DNA from: Deltaproteobacteria bacterium | Lineage (GTDB): Bacteria > JAGRBM01 > JAHCIT01 | NCBI GenBank assembly: GCA_026129095.1 | Contig: JAHCIT010000003.1 | Location: 124,001 to 188,000, forward strand | Direction of reading: 5' to 3' | Length of the DNA stretch: 64,000 bases | Shown here: in pieces, positions 7,727-17,561 of the stretch | Numbering within the stretch: position 1 is the first letter of the stretch | Layout of the letters: each line of letters begins with the position of its first letter | Notes under the pieces: model-generated | Seen by the model: only the letters and a program-made list of their open reading frames with translations | What the model was told of the DNA's origin: nothing | Database searches by the model: none | Program-made: the position numbers and the translations under genes

Positions 7727-10138
7727 CTATCCCGCAAGGCCAAGTGATTTCTCGGCATCAAGAACGGACTGGATTCCCTTCATGATGGAATCAGGATTGA
7801 GGGAAATGGAATCAATGCCCCTTTCCACCAGGAACCGGCAGATTTCGGGATAGTCGCTGGGGGCCTGACCGCAAATGCCGATGGGACGGCCGGCCTTGTG
7901 TGCGCCATCAATGGCAGCAGCCAGCATGCGTTTGACCGGCTCCAGCCGTTCGTCGAACAGCCCGCTCACGATAGCCGAGTCACGGTCCACACCCAAGGTC
8001 AGTTGCGTCAGGTCATTCGACCCGATTGAAAACCCATCGAATATCTTTCCGAACAGGTCGGCAGCGATGACGTTCGAGGGGATCTCGCACATGACATAGA
8101 TTCCGAGACCATTTTCTCCCTGCTTCAGGCCGTGCGTGGCCATTTCGGCAATCACCCGCTCGCCTTCTCCCGGAGTGCGGCAGAAAGGCACCATGATCTT
8201 GAGGTTCGTAAGGCCCATCTCGTCGCGGACGCGTTTCAGGGCGAGGCATTCCAGGCGGAATCCTTCCCGGTAGCGTTCGTGGTAATAGCGGGACGCCCCC
8301 CGGAAGCCGATCATCGGGTTTTCTTCCTCCGGCTCGAAATCACGTCCACCGAGGAGATTCGCATATTCGTTGGTCTTGAAGTCCGAAAGCCGGACAATCA
8401 CCGGGCGCGGGTAGAATGCACCCGCGATCATGCCGACACCCTCGGAGAGGCGGTCCACGAAGAACCGGGTCCGGTCGTTCTCGTAGCCCCGGGTGAGCCT
8501 CGCGATGGCGTTGCGGGCTTCCGTGTCTTTCAGCCGGTCGTAGTGAACCAGTGCCATGGGGTGCACCTTGACGTATTCATTGATGATGAACTCCTCGCGG
8601 GCGAGCCCCACGCCACTGACTGGCAGCATGGCGGTCTTCAGGGCCTGATCCGGATTGCCGAGGATGCAGTAGACTTTCGTCCGGGGCGCCTTCAGATGGG
8701 AGAGGTCCAGTGTCGTGCGGCGGAACTTCAGGATGCCGTCGTATATCCGGCCTTCCTCGCCCTCGGAGCAACTCACCGTGACGGACGTACCGGTTCCCAG
8801 CAGCGTGGTACCTTCTCCGGTTCCGACCACGCAGGGAACACCGAGTTCGCGGCTCACAATGGCGGCATGACAGGTCCGGCCACCCCGGTTGGTGACAATG
8901 GCGGCTGCCTTCTTCATGACCGGTTCCCAGTCGGGATCGGTCATGTCGGCGACCAGCACTTCTCCCGGCCTGAAGCTGCCCAGTTCATTCACTGACTGGA
9001 TGACCCGGACCGGACCAGCGCCGATCATCGACCCCACAGCGCGGCCGATAGCCAGAACCTTCGAGCGTTCCTCCAGTTCGTAGGTGACCATTTCTGCCAC
9101 CCGCCGGTTGGCCTGGACAGTTTCGGGCCGGGCCTGAAGGATATAGAGTTCCCCCGTGCGCCCATCGCGGCCCCACTCGATGTCCATTGGTGTGTCGCGC
9201 CCGTGTTTCCGGGTATAGTGATCCTCGATGATGCAGGCCCACCGGGAAAGCTGGATAACATCGGCATCGCTTAGGGAGAGACGCTCCCGGTCGGCCTTCG
9301 ACACCTCGACATCACGCGTTCGCCGTGTGCCCTGTCCCGCGTAAACCAGCTTGAACTGCTTTGCGCCAGCCGTACGCCGGAGAATCGGCTGTTTCCCCAT
9401 CCTGAGCGTCGGCTTGAGCACGACAAACTCGTCGGGATCGACCTTGCCGGAGACCACATTTTCGCCAAGTCCCCATGCGCTCGTAACAAACACCACATCA
9501 CGGAAGCCGGACTCCGTGTCCAGCGTGAAGATCACTCCGGCACTTCCAAGATCGGAACGGACCATCTGCTGCACGACAATTGACAGCCGCACCTGCGAGT
9601 GCCTGAAACCCTTGTTCACGCGGTAACTGATGGCCCGGTCCGTATACAGCGACGCAAAACAGTTCTGGCAGGCCACAAGGAGATCGGCCTCGCCACGCAC
9701 GTTCAGGAACGTTTCCTGCTGGCCGGCGAATGAGGCATCAGGCAGGTCTTCCGCCGTGGCGGAAGAACGGACGGCGACATCAATATCATCCACGCCTGTA
9801 CGCTTGGAAAGCTGCCGGTAAGCCTCGACGATATCCGTGCGGACAGCATCCGGAAGGGGTGTCTCACGGATAAGCGTGCGGATTTTCTGCCCCCGACGTG
9901 CGAGGTCTGCGACGTCATGGGTATCCAGCCCCTTCAGTATGCGCTCTATCTCTTGGCCAACGCTGCGGGTTTCGATCAGCGACGTATAGGCGTCGGCCGT
10001 TACAGCGAAACCGGGGGGAACCTTAACGCCCTGGGAACTCAACTCCCGGACCATTTCACCCAGCGATGCATTCTTGCCTCCGACCAGGGGAACGTCGGCA
10101 ATGGAGATGTCTTCGAACCAGCGGATATACTGGGGCAT
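7727..10138 (-). CDS. ppsA: Phosphoenolpyruvate synthase
   Basis: An 803-residue protein of normal length with the N-terminal ATP-grasp domain (PLVGGKNASLGEM near the start, VAVRSSATAEDLPDASFAGQ), the phosphohistidine swivelling domain (GGRTCHAAIVSRELGVPC, His near residue 420) and the TIM-barrel PEP domain ending in GICGQAPSDYPE. It converts pyruvate, ATP and water into PEP, AMP and phosphate, the first step of gluconeogenesis from pyruvate. It leads a two-gene minus-strand operon with a D-2-hydroxyacid dehydrogenase and is divergent from the glucan operon, a sensible pairing for gluconeogenic carbon flow. Confidence 0.96.
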   Translation of the reverse strand: MPQYIRWFEDISIADVPLVGGKNASLGEMVRELSSQGVKVPPGFAVTADAYTSLIETRSVGQEIERILKGLDTHDVADLARRGQKIRTLIRETPLPDAVRTDIVEAYRQLSKRTGVDDIDVAVRSSATAEDLPDASFAGQQETFLNVRGEADLLVACQNCFASLYTDRAISYRVNKGFRHSQVRLSIVVQQMVRSDLGSAGVIFTLDTESGFRDVVFVTSAWGLGENVVSGKVDPDEFVVLKPTLRMGKQPILRRTAGAKQFKLVYAGQGTRRTRDVEVSKADRERLSLSDADVIQLSRWACIIEDHYTRKHGRDTPMDIEWGRDGRTGELYILQARPETVQANRRVAEMVTYELEERSKVLAIGRAVGSMIGAGPVRVIQSVNELGSFRPGEVLVADMTDPDWEPVMKKAAAIVTNRGGRTCHAAIVSRELGVPCVVGTGEGTTLLGTGTSVTVSCSEGEEGRIYDGILKFRRTTLDLSHLKAPRTKVYCILGNPDQALKTAMLPVSGVGLAREEFIINEYVKVHPMALVHYDRLKDTEARNAIARLTRGYENDRTRFFVDRLSEGVGMIAGAFYPRPVIVRLSDFKTNEYANLLGGRDFEPEEENPMIGFRGASRYYHERYREGFRLECLALKRVRDEMGLTNLKIMVPFCRTPGEGERVIAEMATHGLKQGENGLGIYVMCEIPSNVIAADLFGKIFDGFSIGSNDLTQLTLGVDRDSAIVSGLFDERLEPVKRMLAAAIDGAHKAGRPIGICGQAPSDYPEICRFLVERGIDSISLNPDSIMKGIQSVLDAEKSLGLAG

Positions 10139-10267
10139 TTGGGTACCTTTCCGGCAATGGGGCGCGCCTTCGAGCGTAATGGTTAACGGGGGAGGACACC
10201 ATGGCGATGACGTTAATCATAAGGCGTGTATGGGCAGGGTGTTAGACTAGGAACTGAAGGGGGGCTC

Positions 10268-10885
10268 ATGTCCGGCGACAGGCAACCAGCGCACTTTCTT
10301 CTGGATATGCTGGCCGACGAGAACGGCGGCGAAGGTTCGGCAACACCGGAGACGGAATCGCCGCGTGGTACCGGTTCTGCCGATCTGGCCGGCACCGATG
10401 CCCTGCGGCTCCTCCGGGAGGCGCGGTACTATCTGGACGTTCTGGAAACCGGTTACACGGAAGCAAGAAACGGTGAAGCCAGTGCCGGTCAGACGCTGAG
10501 GCGCCGGCGCGTGGAGCTGGGAATTGACCTCCCCGAGCTTGATGTGGTCGGCATGTGGGCGTCGGTGAACGAAAACGGGCAAGTGACGGTGCCGTTTGCG
10601 GGATTTCTCGCCGGACGGGCATACGGGTGCCTCGACCGCCTGTTACAGTTCCTTGACAGCAACGGGCAGATGAAGGACGCGGCAGCCTGGCGTAACCGGC
10701 TTGCCCGCCACCATGAGGAACTGTTGCGCCATTTTCCCGATATCGGGGACGGCGGGGCCTATCCGATCCTGAAAGATCGTTTCGTAAATGTGAACGTGCT
10801 AGAACCGTGGTGTACCGAGGGCGGCGAAGTCCGTCGCTGTCTGGCACTATGCAGGAGAGCTGTTCTGGCCCGGACGTCACGATGA
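10268..10885 (+). CDS. Hypothetical protein leading the glucan operon
   Basis: A 205-residue soluble-looking protein that I do not recognise. It has a Gly/Ser/Thr-rich segment at about 15-40, then a helical region (DALRLLREARYYLDVLETGY), a short basic patch (LRRRRVELGIDLPEL) and a second helical half. No signal peptide or membrane segment. The ATG is preceded by a G-rich Shine-Dalgarno-like stretch (AAGGGGGG). Its stop overlaps the ATG of the DUF4912 gene (ATGA), and the whole glucan operon follows, so a role in glycogen metabolism or its regulation is inferred from position only. Confidence 0.7.
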   Translation: MSGDRQPAHFLLDMLADENGGEGSATPETESPRGTGSADLAGTDALRLLREARYYLDVLETGYTEARNGEASAGQTLRRRRVELGIDLPELDVVGMWASVNENGQVTVPFAGFLAGRAYGCLDRLLQFLDSNGQMKDAAAWRNRLARHHEELLRHFPDIGDGGAYPILKDRFVNVNVLEPWCTEGGEVRRCLALCRRAVLARTSR

Positions 10886-11643
10886 TTCGTCTCATTATCA
10901 GGTTTTTCCGGTATCTGGCCCGCCGCATCGGGCTGTCTGGTGGAAACCGCCGGGATGGCAATCGGACTCCCGCTCCGGCCGGGAAATGGCCTGCGCCGGC
11001 CCCCGGTGAGCGACCCGATACTGCCCGGAAGCTCTCGGGCCGCCTGGGGGATTCCCAGCCCCACAGCCGGAAATTGCGGCAAGCAGCAACAGGTGAAATA
11101 CGGTCAGCCGGTTCTTCCGATGGAACAGGAGCCGGGCCGTTTGATCTTCTCGTCCGCGATCCCTGGACACTCTTTTTTTATCTGGAACCTGCGGCAGCCT
11201 ATGCGGCTTTTGGAAATGACGCCTCCAGCGCAACCTGCCGGGTAGAATGGAGCGCCGACGGCGTTCACTGGACGGTAATTTCGGATGAGCCGCTCAGGGT
11301 GTCAGACGGACCAGTGTATGTGAAGGCCGGTATGAGTGACTGCTATATCCGGATCCGGATCGGGTTCAATGCTGCGGCCAAGTTCGAATCCCGCATGGAA
11401 AGCCGTGTTGCCCGGATGCCCCGCACACGGGCAGGTTCCGGTCCCGTCGTCTGGGGGACAGCAGCAGAATTGCTCGCGGCTCCATCCGTCCGTCCTGATC
11501 TGTCGCCTGAGCATGAGGAAGAGCCGGCTGGGACCATGACTGTCAGTTCCGGTGAATTTCAAAGGGGACAACGGCGCAGGGGCGTAGCGGGGGCGCATGC
11601 CAGCGGCGGAAGGCTCTGGCCCGGACCTGCCGCAGGATTGTGA
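10882..11643 (+). CDS. DUF4912 domain protein
   Basis: A 253-residue protein with a basic N-terminus (MIRLIIRFFRYLARRIG), a low-complexity Arg/Pro/Gly-rich linker to about residue 90, and then a DUF4912-like domain beginning FDLLVRDPWTLFFYLEP, where aromatic residues after RDPW are characteristic. DUF4912 proteins resemble carbohydrate-binding beta-sandwiches and are often encoded next to GH57 glucan-branching enzymes, as here. The start overlaps the previous stop and the stop overlaps the GTG of the next gene. A T7 run lies inside the gene near 11173. Substrate binding is inference. Confidence 0.75.
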   Translation: MIRLIIRFFRYLARRIGLSGGNRRDGNRTPAPAGKWPAPAPGERPDTARKLSGRLGDSQPHSRKLRQAATGEIRSAGSSDGTGAGPFDLLVRDPWTLFFYLEPAAAYAAFGNDASSATCRVEWSADGVHWTVISDEPLRVSDGPVYVKAGMSDCYIRIRIGFNAAAKFESRMESRVARMPRTRAGSGPVVWGTAAELLAAPSVRPDLSPEHEEEPAGTMTVSSGEFQRGQRRRGVAGAHASGGRLWPGPAAGL

Positions 11644-13208
11644 ACTGCTCCGGACTGTTCATGCCCGTGCTCCATGCACATCTGCCGTACGTGCGGCATC
11701 CGGAGCTCCCCGAGTACCGCGAGGAGAGCTGGTTTTTTGAGGCTGTGCTGGAATGCTATCTGCCGCTTCTGGCAGTTCTTGACCGGCTGCACCAGCGCAA
11801 TGTGCAGGCCCGTCTGACCGTTTCCCTGAGCCCCACTCTCATCCTGATGCTGGCGGATCCGCTGCTCTGCGGGCGTCTTGACCGTTACCTGGGCAAGCTG
11901 GAGCGGTTCTCTGGGCACGAAAGCCAGCGGCTGAAGGGCACCGTGTATGAGCCGGTGGTTCACTTCTACCGGGACCGGATCGCCTGGCTTCGTGATGAGT
12001 GGGAAAGTCATCACGGAAGAATGCTGCTGGAATCATTTGGTGACCTCGAAGCCGGCGGAATGATCGAACTGATGACTACGGCAGCTACCCATGCCTATCT
12101 TCCGATCCTTGCGGCCGATCCGGAATCGGTTGAGCGGCAGATCACCATGGGGCTCAATGTTTTTGAACGCCATCTGGGCCGGCGGCCGGAGGGGTTCTGG
12201 CTTCCGGAATGCGGATACATGGAAGGGCTCGATGAAGTTCTGGCCCGTGTCGGCGTCCGGCACACGTTTGTTGATGCGCACGCATTCCGTAACGGATCGC
12301 ACAGTCCGGTGGACGGGACCTATGCTCCGGTGGTGAGCCCGGCTGGCGTGATATTCTTCGGCCGCGATGAACTGACATCCCGCCAGGTGTGGAGTTCGCG
12401 GGATGGATATCCGGCCGATCCCGTTTATCGGGATTTTTACCATGACGCCGGATACGAACTGGGCGAGCTGGAACTTGCGCCGTTTCTGTGGGGTGGCATC
12501 GGAAGGGGGCCAACCGGTTTCAAATACCGGCGGGTCACGGGTCCGGAAGAACAGAAAATGCCGTATGACCGGGCCATGGCGCTCCGGCGGGTAAACGAAC
12601 ATGCGGAGCAGTTCGTCAGGGAACTCGCTGGCCGTCTGGCCGGGCAGCCAATGCACGGAGACCGCACTCCGCTGGTGACGTCTCTCTATGACGCCGAACT
12701 GTTCGGACACTGGTGGTTTGAAGGCCCCGACTGGCTGGAGAAGGTGCTCGAACTGTCTGTGGAGGAAAGCACCGGCATCCAGACGGTAACACCATCCGGA
12801 TATCTCAACCGTTTTCCTCTGCATGAGATATCCGAGCCATCGTCAGGAAGCTGGGGAGAGGGAGGCTATTCGGAGATGTGGCTGAATCCCGCTAACGACT
12901 GGATTCCCTCCCGGCTGCTGGAAGCCGGACGCCGTCTGGCGCATTTGAATCTTGGAGAAGGCGCAGCCTTGAAACTGGCCTGGCGAGGGTGTGTGAACGA
13001 GCTGATGCTGGCTCAGGCATCGGACTGGCCTTTCATGCTCGCCAGCGGGGCCCATTCCACCTATGCCCGGAAACGTGTTGAAGACCACCTGAAGCGGTTT
13101 ATCGATCTCGTCCGGGGACTGGAAACAGGCCGCTGGCAGGTTTCTGGGCAGATGCCCGTGAAGGGCGACTGGCCTTTTATGGCCTCGACCGAAGGAGAAG
13201 AAGTATGA
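11640..13208 (+). CDS. GH57 family 1,4-alpha-glucan branching enzyme
   Basis: A 522-residue GH57 protein. Motif 1 is LHAHLPYVRHPE near the N-terminus, the nucleophile motif is GFWLPECGY (Glu near residue 188) and the acid/base motif is SLYDAELFGHWWFEGP (Asp near 350). A C-terminal helical DUF1957-type region follows, the standard layout of GH57 branching enzymes, which create alpha-1,6 branches in glycogen. Translation starts at GTG 11640 overlapping the DUF4912 stop; the Met at 11661 is a possible alternative. The stop overlaps glgC. Confidence 0.9.
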   Translation: MNCSGLFMPVLHAHLPYVRHPELPEYREESWFFEAVLECYLPLLAVLDRLHQRNVQARLTVSLSPTLILMLADPLLCGRLDRYLGKLERFSGHESQRLKGTVYEPVVHFYRDRIAWLRDEWESHHGRMLLESFGDLEAGGMIELMTTAATHAYLPILAADPESVERQITMGLNVFERHLGRRPEGFWLPECGYMEGLDEVLARVGVRHTFVDAHAFRNGSHSPVDGTYAPVVSPAGVIFFGRDELTSRQVWSSRDGYPADPVYRDFYHDAGYELGELELAPFLWGGIGRGPTGFKYRRVTGPEEQKMPYDRAMALRRVNEHAEQFVRELAGRLAGQPMHGDRTPLVTSLYDAELFGHWWFEGPDWLEKVLELSVEESTGIQTVTPSGYLNRFPLHEISEPSSGSWGEGGYSEMWLNPANDWIPSRLLEAGRRLAHLNLGEGAALKLAWRGCVNELMLAQASDWPFMLASGAHSTYARKRVEDHLKRFIDLVRGLETGRWQVSGQMPVKGDWPFMASTEGEEV

Positions 13209-14452
13209 ATTTCGCATCGGGAGGCGATGTGCTGGCCATTGTTCTGGCAGGAGGCGCCGGTACGCGTCTGAAGCCCCTAACCACGAGCCGGGCCAAGCCG
13301 GCCGTTCCGTTCGGTGGACATTACCGCCTGATCGATTTCGTGCTGTCGAACCTGGTCAATTCGCACATCTTCAGGATCATGGTGCTGACCCAGTACCAGA
13401 GCTACTCATTGATCCGGCATTTGTCCCGCGGCTGGACATTTTCGTCGCAACTGAGCCAGTTCTGTGAAACCATCCCGGCAACGGAAGGGCAGAACAAGGG
13501 CTGGTATCTGGGGTCGGCCGATGCCCTTTGGCAGAATCTCACCTACATCCGAAGGGACCGGCCCCGTTATGTGGCGGTGTTTGGCGCCGATCATATCTAC
13601 CGCATGGATATACGGCAGATGGTTGCCGAGCATGAGCGCGCCATGGCCGATGTCAGTGTGGCGGTTATTCCGCAACCCCGCTCGGAGGCAAGCCAGTTCG
13701 GCTGTATCGGAATAGACGATACTGGCCGGATTACGAGTTTTGTCGAGAAGCCGGCCAATCCACCCGAAATGCCGGGGCGGCCCGGTCAGTCCCTGGTGTC
13801 AATGGGAAACTATATTTTCAGCCTGGATGCGCTGGAGAGAATGCTCGCCGAGGACGCCGGCAAGGAGGGCAGCTCCCACGACATCGGGAGGGATCTGCTG
13901 CCATCCTGGGTGGAACGCATGAACCTGCACGCCTATGATTTTTCCCGGAATATCATTCCGGGAAGCAACCCGAATGAAGTGGGCTACTGGCGCGACGTAG
14001 GAACGATAGATGCCTACTGGAAGGCGTCGATGGACCTCATCCAAGTAAGTCCCGAGTTCAACCTGTACAATCGTGAGTGGCCCCTGATCACCGCCCGTGA
14101 ACATCATCCGCCGGCGAAGTTTGTCTTCGCGGACCGTGAAACGTCCCGTATCGGCGTGGCGACTGATTCACTGGTCTGTGATGGCGTCGTCGTCTCGGGC
14201 GGTCTTATAGACCGCTCGATCCTGAGCCCAAGGGTCCGGATCAACTCCTACGCAACCGTTGCAGAGAGCGTGATCTTTGAAGGCGTGGATATCGGCCGCC
14301 GATCGAAACTGAAGCGGGTGATTGTCGACAAGCACGTCCGGATTCCGCCGGATACGGTGATCGGATACGAGCTGGATGCCGACCGGGCCCGGGGCTTCAC
14401 GGTGACCGAAAGCGGCGTGGTGGTGGTGCCGGCGGGGGCAACCTTTACTTGA
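13205..14452 (+). CDS. glgC: Glucose-1-phosphate adenylyltransferase
   Basis: A 415-residue nucleotidyltransferase with the N-terminal signature AGGAGTRLKPLTTSRAKP, GTADAL-type substrate segment (here YLGSADALWQN), FGADHIYRMD, and a C-terminal left-handed beta-helix region. It makes ADP-glucose from ATP and glucose-1-phosphate, the committed step of bacterial glycogen synthesis. AAGGAGAAG precedes the ATG, which overlaps the previous stop (ATGA). Allosteric effectors cannot be told from sequence. Confidence 0.96.
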   Translation: MNFASGGDVLAIVLAGGAGTRLKPLTTSRAKPAVPFGGHYRLIDFVLSNLVNSHIFRIMVLTQYQSYSLIRHLSRGWTFSSQLSQFCETIPATEGQNKGWYLGSADALWQNLTYIRRDRPRYVAVFGADHIYRMDIRQMVAEHERAMADVSVAVIPQPRSEASQFGCIGIDDTGRITSFVEKPANPPEMPGRPGQSLVSMGNYIFSLDALERMLAEDAGKEGSSHDIGRDLLPSWVERMNLHAYDFSRNIIPGSNPNEVGYWRDVGTIDAYWKASMDLIQVSPEFNLYNREWPLITAREHHPPAKFVFADRETSRIGVATDSLVCDGVVVSGGLIDRSILSPRVRINSYATVAESVIFEGVDIGRRSKLKRVIVDKHVRIPPDTVIGYELDADRARGFTVTESGVVVVPAGATFT

Positions 14453-16563
14453 AGGACATTCGCCTCGCCTTCCTGTGGCATATGCACCAGCCGTTGTACC
14501 GGCTGCCGGGCGAGCGGGAATGCTTTGCCCCGTGGGTGCGGCTTCATGCGGTCAGGTCATACTACGACTTCGCCCGGTTGCCGGACCTCCTGCCGGGACT
14601 CCGTTGGACGATAAATCTCGTTCCGTCGCTCATCATGCAGGTGGAGTCCTATCTGGATGGTGGCACGGACAGTTTCCGGGAGCTGGCCCTGAGTCCCGCT
14701 TCCAGTCTCACCCCGGCGGGCCGCCGGTTCCTGCTTCGCAACTTCTTCTCGGCGCACCCGGAAACGATGATCGCCCCGCTTCCCCGTTATGCCGAACTGC
14801 ACAGGAAACGGGATGACGCGTGGAGCCGGATGGGCGAGGATGACGGCTGGCGGGATTTTACCGATCAGGATTTCCGGGACCTGAGAGTCCTGTTTCAACT
14901 GGCATGGTTCGGTTTCGCCGCCCGGCGGGATTTCCCCGCCATTGATGAACTGGCCCGCCAGGGCCGGGACTACCGGGACGAGGATGCGGCAGTGCTCGAC
15001 CGGATATCCAGCGAGATTCTCGGCCGGATTGTCCCCTTGTACCGCCGCCAGTGGGAGTCGGACCGTCTGGAACTGTCCACGACGCCGTTTTATCACCCGA
15101 TTCTGCCTCTCCTGATTGACACCGATTCCGCACGCGAGGCGATGCCTGATGCGATGCTCCCGTCATCCTACGGCTGCATCGGCGATGCCCGGCAGCAGGT
15201 TCACCGGTCGCTGGAGTTCATGAACAGCCGATTCGGCCGCCGTCCCCGCGGGATGTGGCCCGCCGAGGGGGCGGTTTCGGAGGCCGCCGCCCGGCTGTTT
15301 GCCTCGGAAGGAGTCGAGTGGATTGCGACCGACGAGGAAGTCCTCCACCGGTCGGCACGTCTGGACGATGCTTCACCGGATATCTGCAGGCCCTGGCGAG
15401 CGGGCCCGGATGACGGTTCGCTTCTGGTTGCCTTCCGGAGCCACGACTATTCGGACCGGATCGGCTTCCGGTATGCCCGTGATAACCCGGAAGCTGCCGC
15501 ACAGGATATTATGGAGGGGGTGCGGTCGATCGCTTCGTTATCGGACAGCCTGGCACCGGTGGTCTGTGTGATTCTGGATGGAGAGAACCCGTGGGAAACC
15601 TATCCCGGTGCCGGTTGGCAGTTTCTGTCGGCACTCGAAGCGGCGGTGAAAGACAGTCCCGGTATCAGGCTCGCCACGATGTCGGAGAGCATCGGCGCTT
15701 CGAGCGGGCATGCCCGCCGGGTCACGCATCTGCGCGCCGGGGGCTGGGTGAACGGGCGGTTTTCCATCTGGATCGGAGGAGAACAGAAGAATGCCGCATG
15801 GGAAGCCCTCAACTTTACCCGCCGGGAACTCTGGGAACTTGCGGAATCCACACAGAATGCAAAGGCGATGGAGGCTATGCTTGCCGCCGAGGGAAGCGAC
15901 TGGTTCTGGTGGATGGATGGCCAGTTCGCCACCGAGCACCGGTTCAACTTCCACGACCTGTTCCAGTCACATCTGGAAGCGGCCTGGCGTGCGCTGGACC
16001 GTCCGGTGGAGCCGGGGCGGCTGTCAGCTTTCCGTTTTGCTGGTGGCGCGGAGCGTCTTGTCGTTGGCGCCAAGGCCCGCGTGGATGGCCAGATCGACGG
16101 CCTCGCGAACAGTTACTTTGAATGGGCGTCGGCAGCCCATTTCGGTGCCGATCAGTTCATGATCGGCGGCACCATGGCCCGTTCCGGTCCGGTGTTTGAT
16201 GCCTTTCATATAGGGTTCAGTCCCCAGCAGGAACTGATGTTCCGGGTTGATGGGCTAACCCATGCCCCGGAGGTTCTGGAGGTCGTAATTGGCGGGACTG
16301 ACGGCGGGCATACGTTCTCGCTTCGGCTGGATGGAAGTGGCTACCAGCTGGCTGGCGAAGTACCACCAGAGTGGGACGCTGTCGTGGTGTACCGGCAGGT
16401 GCTGGAGGGAAAGTTGCGATGTCCGCTGGTGGTTCACGATGAGGCCGGATATGTGATTGTCCGACTCCGGGTGCAAAGCGGAGGCGCATGGACTGAAACC
16501 CGGCCTGTGCGTATACAGATCCCGTCAGGGGTTTTGCGCCTGACGGGCTGGAGCGCCGTCTGA
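14449..16563 (+). CDS. GH57 family alpha-amylase or 4-alpha-glucanotransferase
   Basis: A 704-residue GH57 enzyme starting at TTG that overlaps the glgC stop. Motif 1 reads FLWHMHQPLYRLP, the nucleophile motif GMWPAEGAVSEA (Glu near residue 269) and the acid/base motif VILDGENPWETY (Asp near 368), so it appears catalytically intact. The arrangement matches the COG1449 group of alpha-amylases and 4-alpha-glucanotransferases. An extra C-terminal beta-rich region (about 530-700) may be a carbohydrate-binding module. Hydrolase and transferase activity cannot be separated by eye. No signal peptide, consistent with action on intracellular glucan. Confidence 0.87.
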   Translation: MKDIRLAFLWHMHQPLYRLPGERECFAPWVRLHAVRSYYDFARLPDLLPGLRWTINLVPSLIMQVESYLDGGTDSFRELALSPASSLTPAGRRFLLRNFFSAHPETMIAPLPRYAELHRKRDDAWSRMGEDDGWRDFTDQDFRDLRVLFQLAWFGFAARRDFPAIDELARQGRDYRDEDAAVLDRISSEILGRIVPLYRRQWESDRLELSTTPFYHPILPLLIDTDSAREAMPDAMLPSSYGCIGDARQQVHRSLEFMNSRFGRRPRGMWPAEGAVSEAAARLFASEGVEWIATDEEVLHRSARLDDASPDICRPWRAGPDDGSLLVAFRSHDYSDRIGFRYARDNPEAAAQDIMEGVRSIASLSDSLAPVVCVILDGENPWETYPGAGWQFLSALEAAVKDSPGIRLATMSESIGASSGHARRVTHLRAGGWVNGRFSIWIGGEQKNAAWEALNFTRRELWELAESTQNAKAMEAMLAAEGSDWFWWMDGQFATEHRFNFHDLFQSHLEAAWRALDRPVEPGRLSAFRFAGGAERLVVGAKARVDGQIDGLANSYFEWASAAHFGADQFMIGGTMARSGPVFDAFHIGFSPQQELMFRVDGLTHAPEVLEVVIGGTDGGHTFSLRLDGSGYQLAGEVPPEWDAVVVYRQVLEGKLRCPLVVHDEAGYVIVRLRVQSGGAWTETRPVRIQIPSGVLRLTGWSAV

Positions 16564-16592
16564 AACCGGAATGGTCCGGCTGGCTTCTGTTT

Positions 16593-17561
16593 ATGTCTGA
16601 ATATCGTTATCACCAGCCGTCAGGAGCCTGGGTGCTGATCGCGCCGGAGGCGGCAGTGCGGCCGGCCGAAAGGACGGGGAAGATTGTCCCTGCGGCTGAC
16701 TGTCCGTTCTGCCCTGGTCATGAGCAGGCATGCGGGCGCGATCTCTTCACGTTGCGAAACCACCGGTTCGTTTCAAACGGATCCGGGTGGTCCCTGCGCG
16801 TTATTCCGAACCAGTATCCACTGCTCCGCATCGAAGCCGCGCCACCCCGGCACGATCATCAGGAAATACGGCGCGATGGCCTTGGTGCGCACGAAGTCGT
16901 GATCGAACTGCCGGAACACGCCACGTTGCTCAGGGACTATCCGGTGGACCTGCTGGTGGATGTCATCTCGGCCTGGCGAAGCCGCATAGGCGACCTGATG
17001 AACGATAGCCGCCTGAATTTCTTCCTGGTCCACCGGTCGGAAGGCACCGGCCGGCAGTCTCATCCACATTCCCAGGTATTCGCCTTTCCGCAGCCGTTCA
17101 GGGCTTCCGTCTCCCTGCTGGACGACGGCCCGCACCCCGAACACCGGCGTGTAATCGCGCACGGGCCGTTCGTGGCATTTGCTACCTATGCCCAGCCGTA
17201 CCCCTTTGAAATCGTGATTTCGCCTGTTGAGCCTGCCATCAGTTTCGTGGACCTGTGCGAGCCGGATCGGCTTGCCGGGCTTATCCGGGATATCTGGCGC
17301 CGGCTGGAACTGGCGCTGAAGTCACCGCCGATCAGGCTTGCACTACGGGTGTGGCGGCATCCGGCAGGAGTGGCGTCGGTGCCGTCATGGCAGATTGTGA
17401 TCCGCCCGGAACTGGAAATGTACGTTCCGGTTTCATGGGAGGCGGGCCTTGCAGTGAATCCTGTCAGGCCGGAGGATGCCTGCTCGATCCTGCGGGACCT
17501 CGAGCGGACGGCGGCGCTTCCATCGCCGGACTGGCTGATTCCTGTGGAGTCCGTCCGCTGA
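16593..17561 (+). CDS. GalT-type nucleotidyltransferase
   Basis: A 322-residue HIT-superfamily protein resembling galactose-1-phosphate uridylyltransferase. It has the metal-site pair CPFC (residues 39-42), GAHEVVIELPEH and the active-site motif SHPHSQ (near 153), where the second His forms the nucleotidyl intermediate. Position between a GH57 amylase and glgA suggests it may act on hexose-1-phosphate and ADP- or UDP-sugars in glucan turnover, similar to ADP-glucose phosphorylase; Leloir-type GalT is the standard alternative. The stop TGA shares its last base with the glgA ATG. Confidence 0.82.
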   Translation: MSEYRYHQPSGAWVLIAPEAAVRPAERTGKIVPAADCPFCPGHEQACGRDLFTLRNHRFVSNGSGWSLRVIPNQYPLLRIEAAPPRHDHQEIRRDGLGAHEVVIELPEHATLLRDYPVDLLVDVISAWRSRIGDLMNDSRLNFFLVHRSEGTGRQSHPHSQVFAFPQPFRASVSLLDDGPHPEHRRVIAHGPFVAFATYAQPYPFEIVISPVEPAISFVDLCEPDRLAGLIRDIWRRLELALKSPPIRLALRVWRHPAGVASVPSWQIVIRPELEMYVPVSWEAGLAVNPVRPEDACSILRDLERTAALPSPDWLIPVESVR

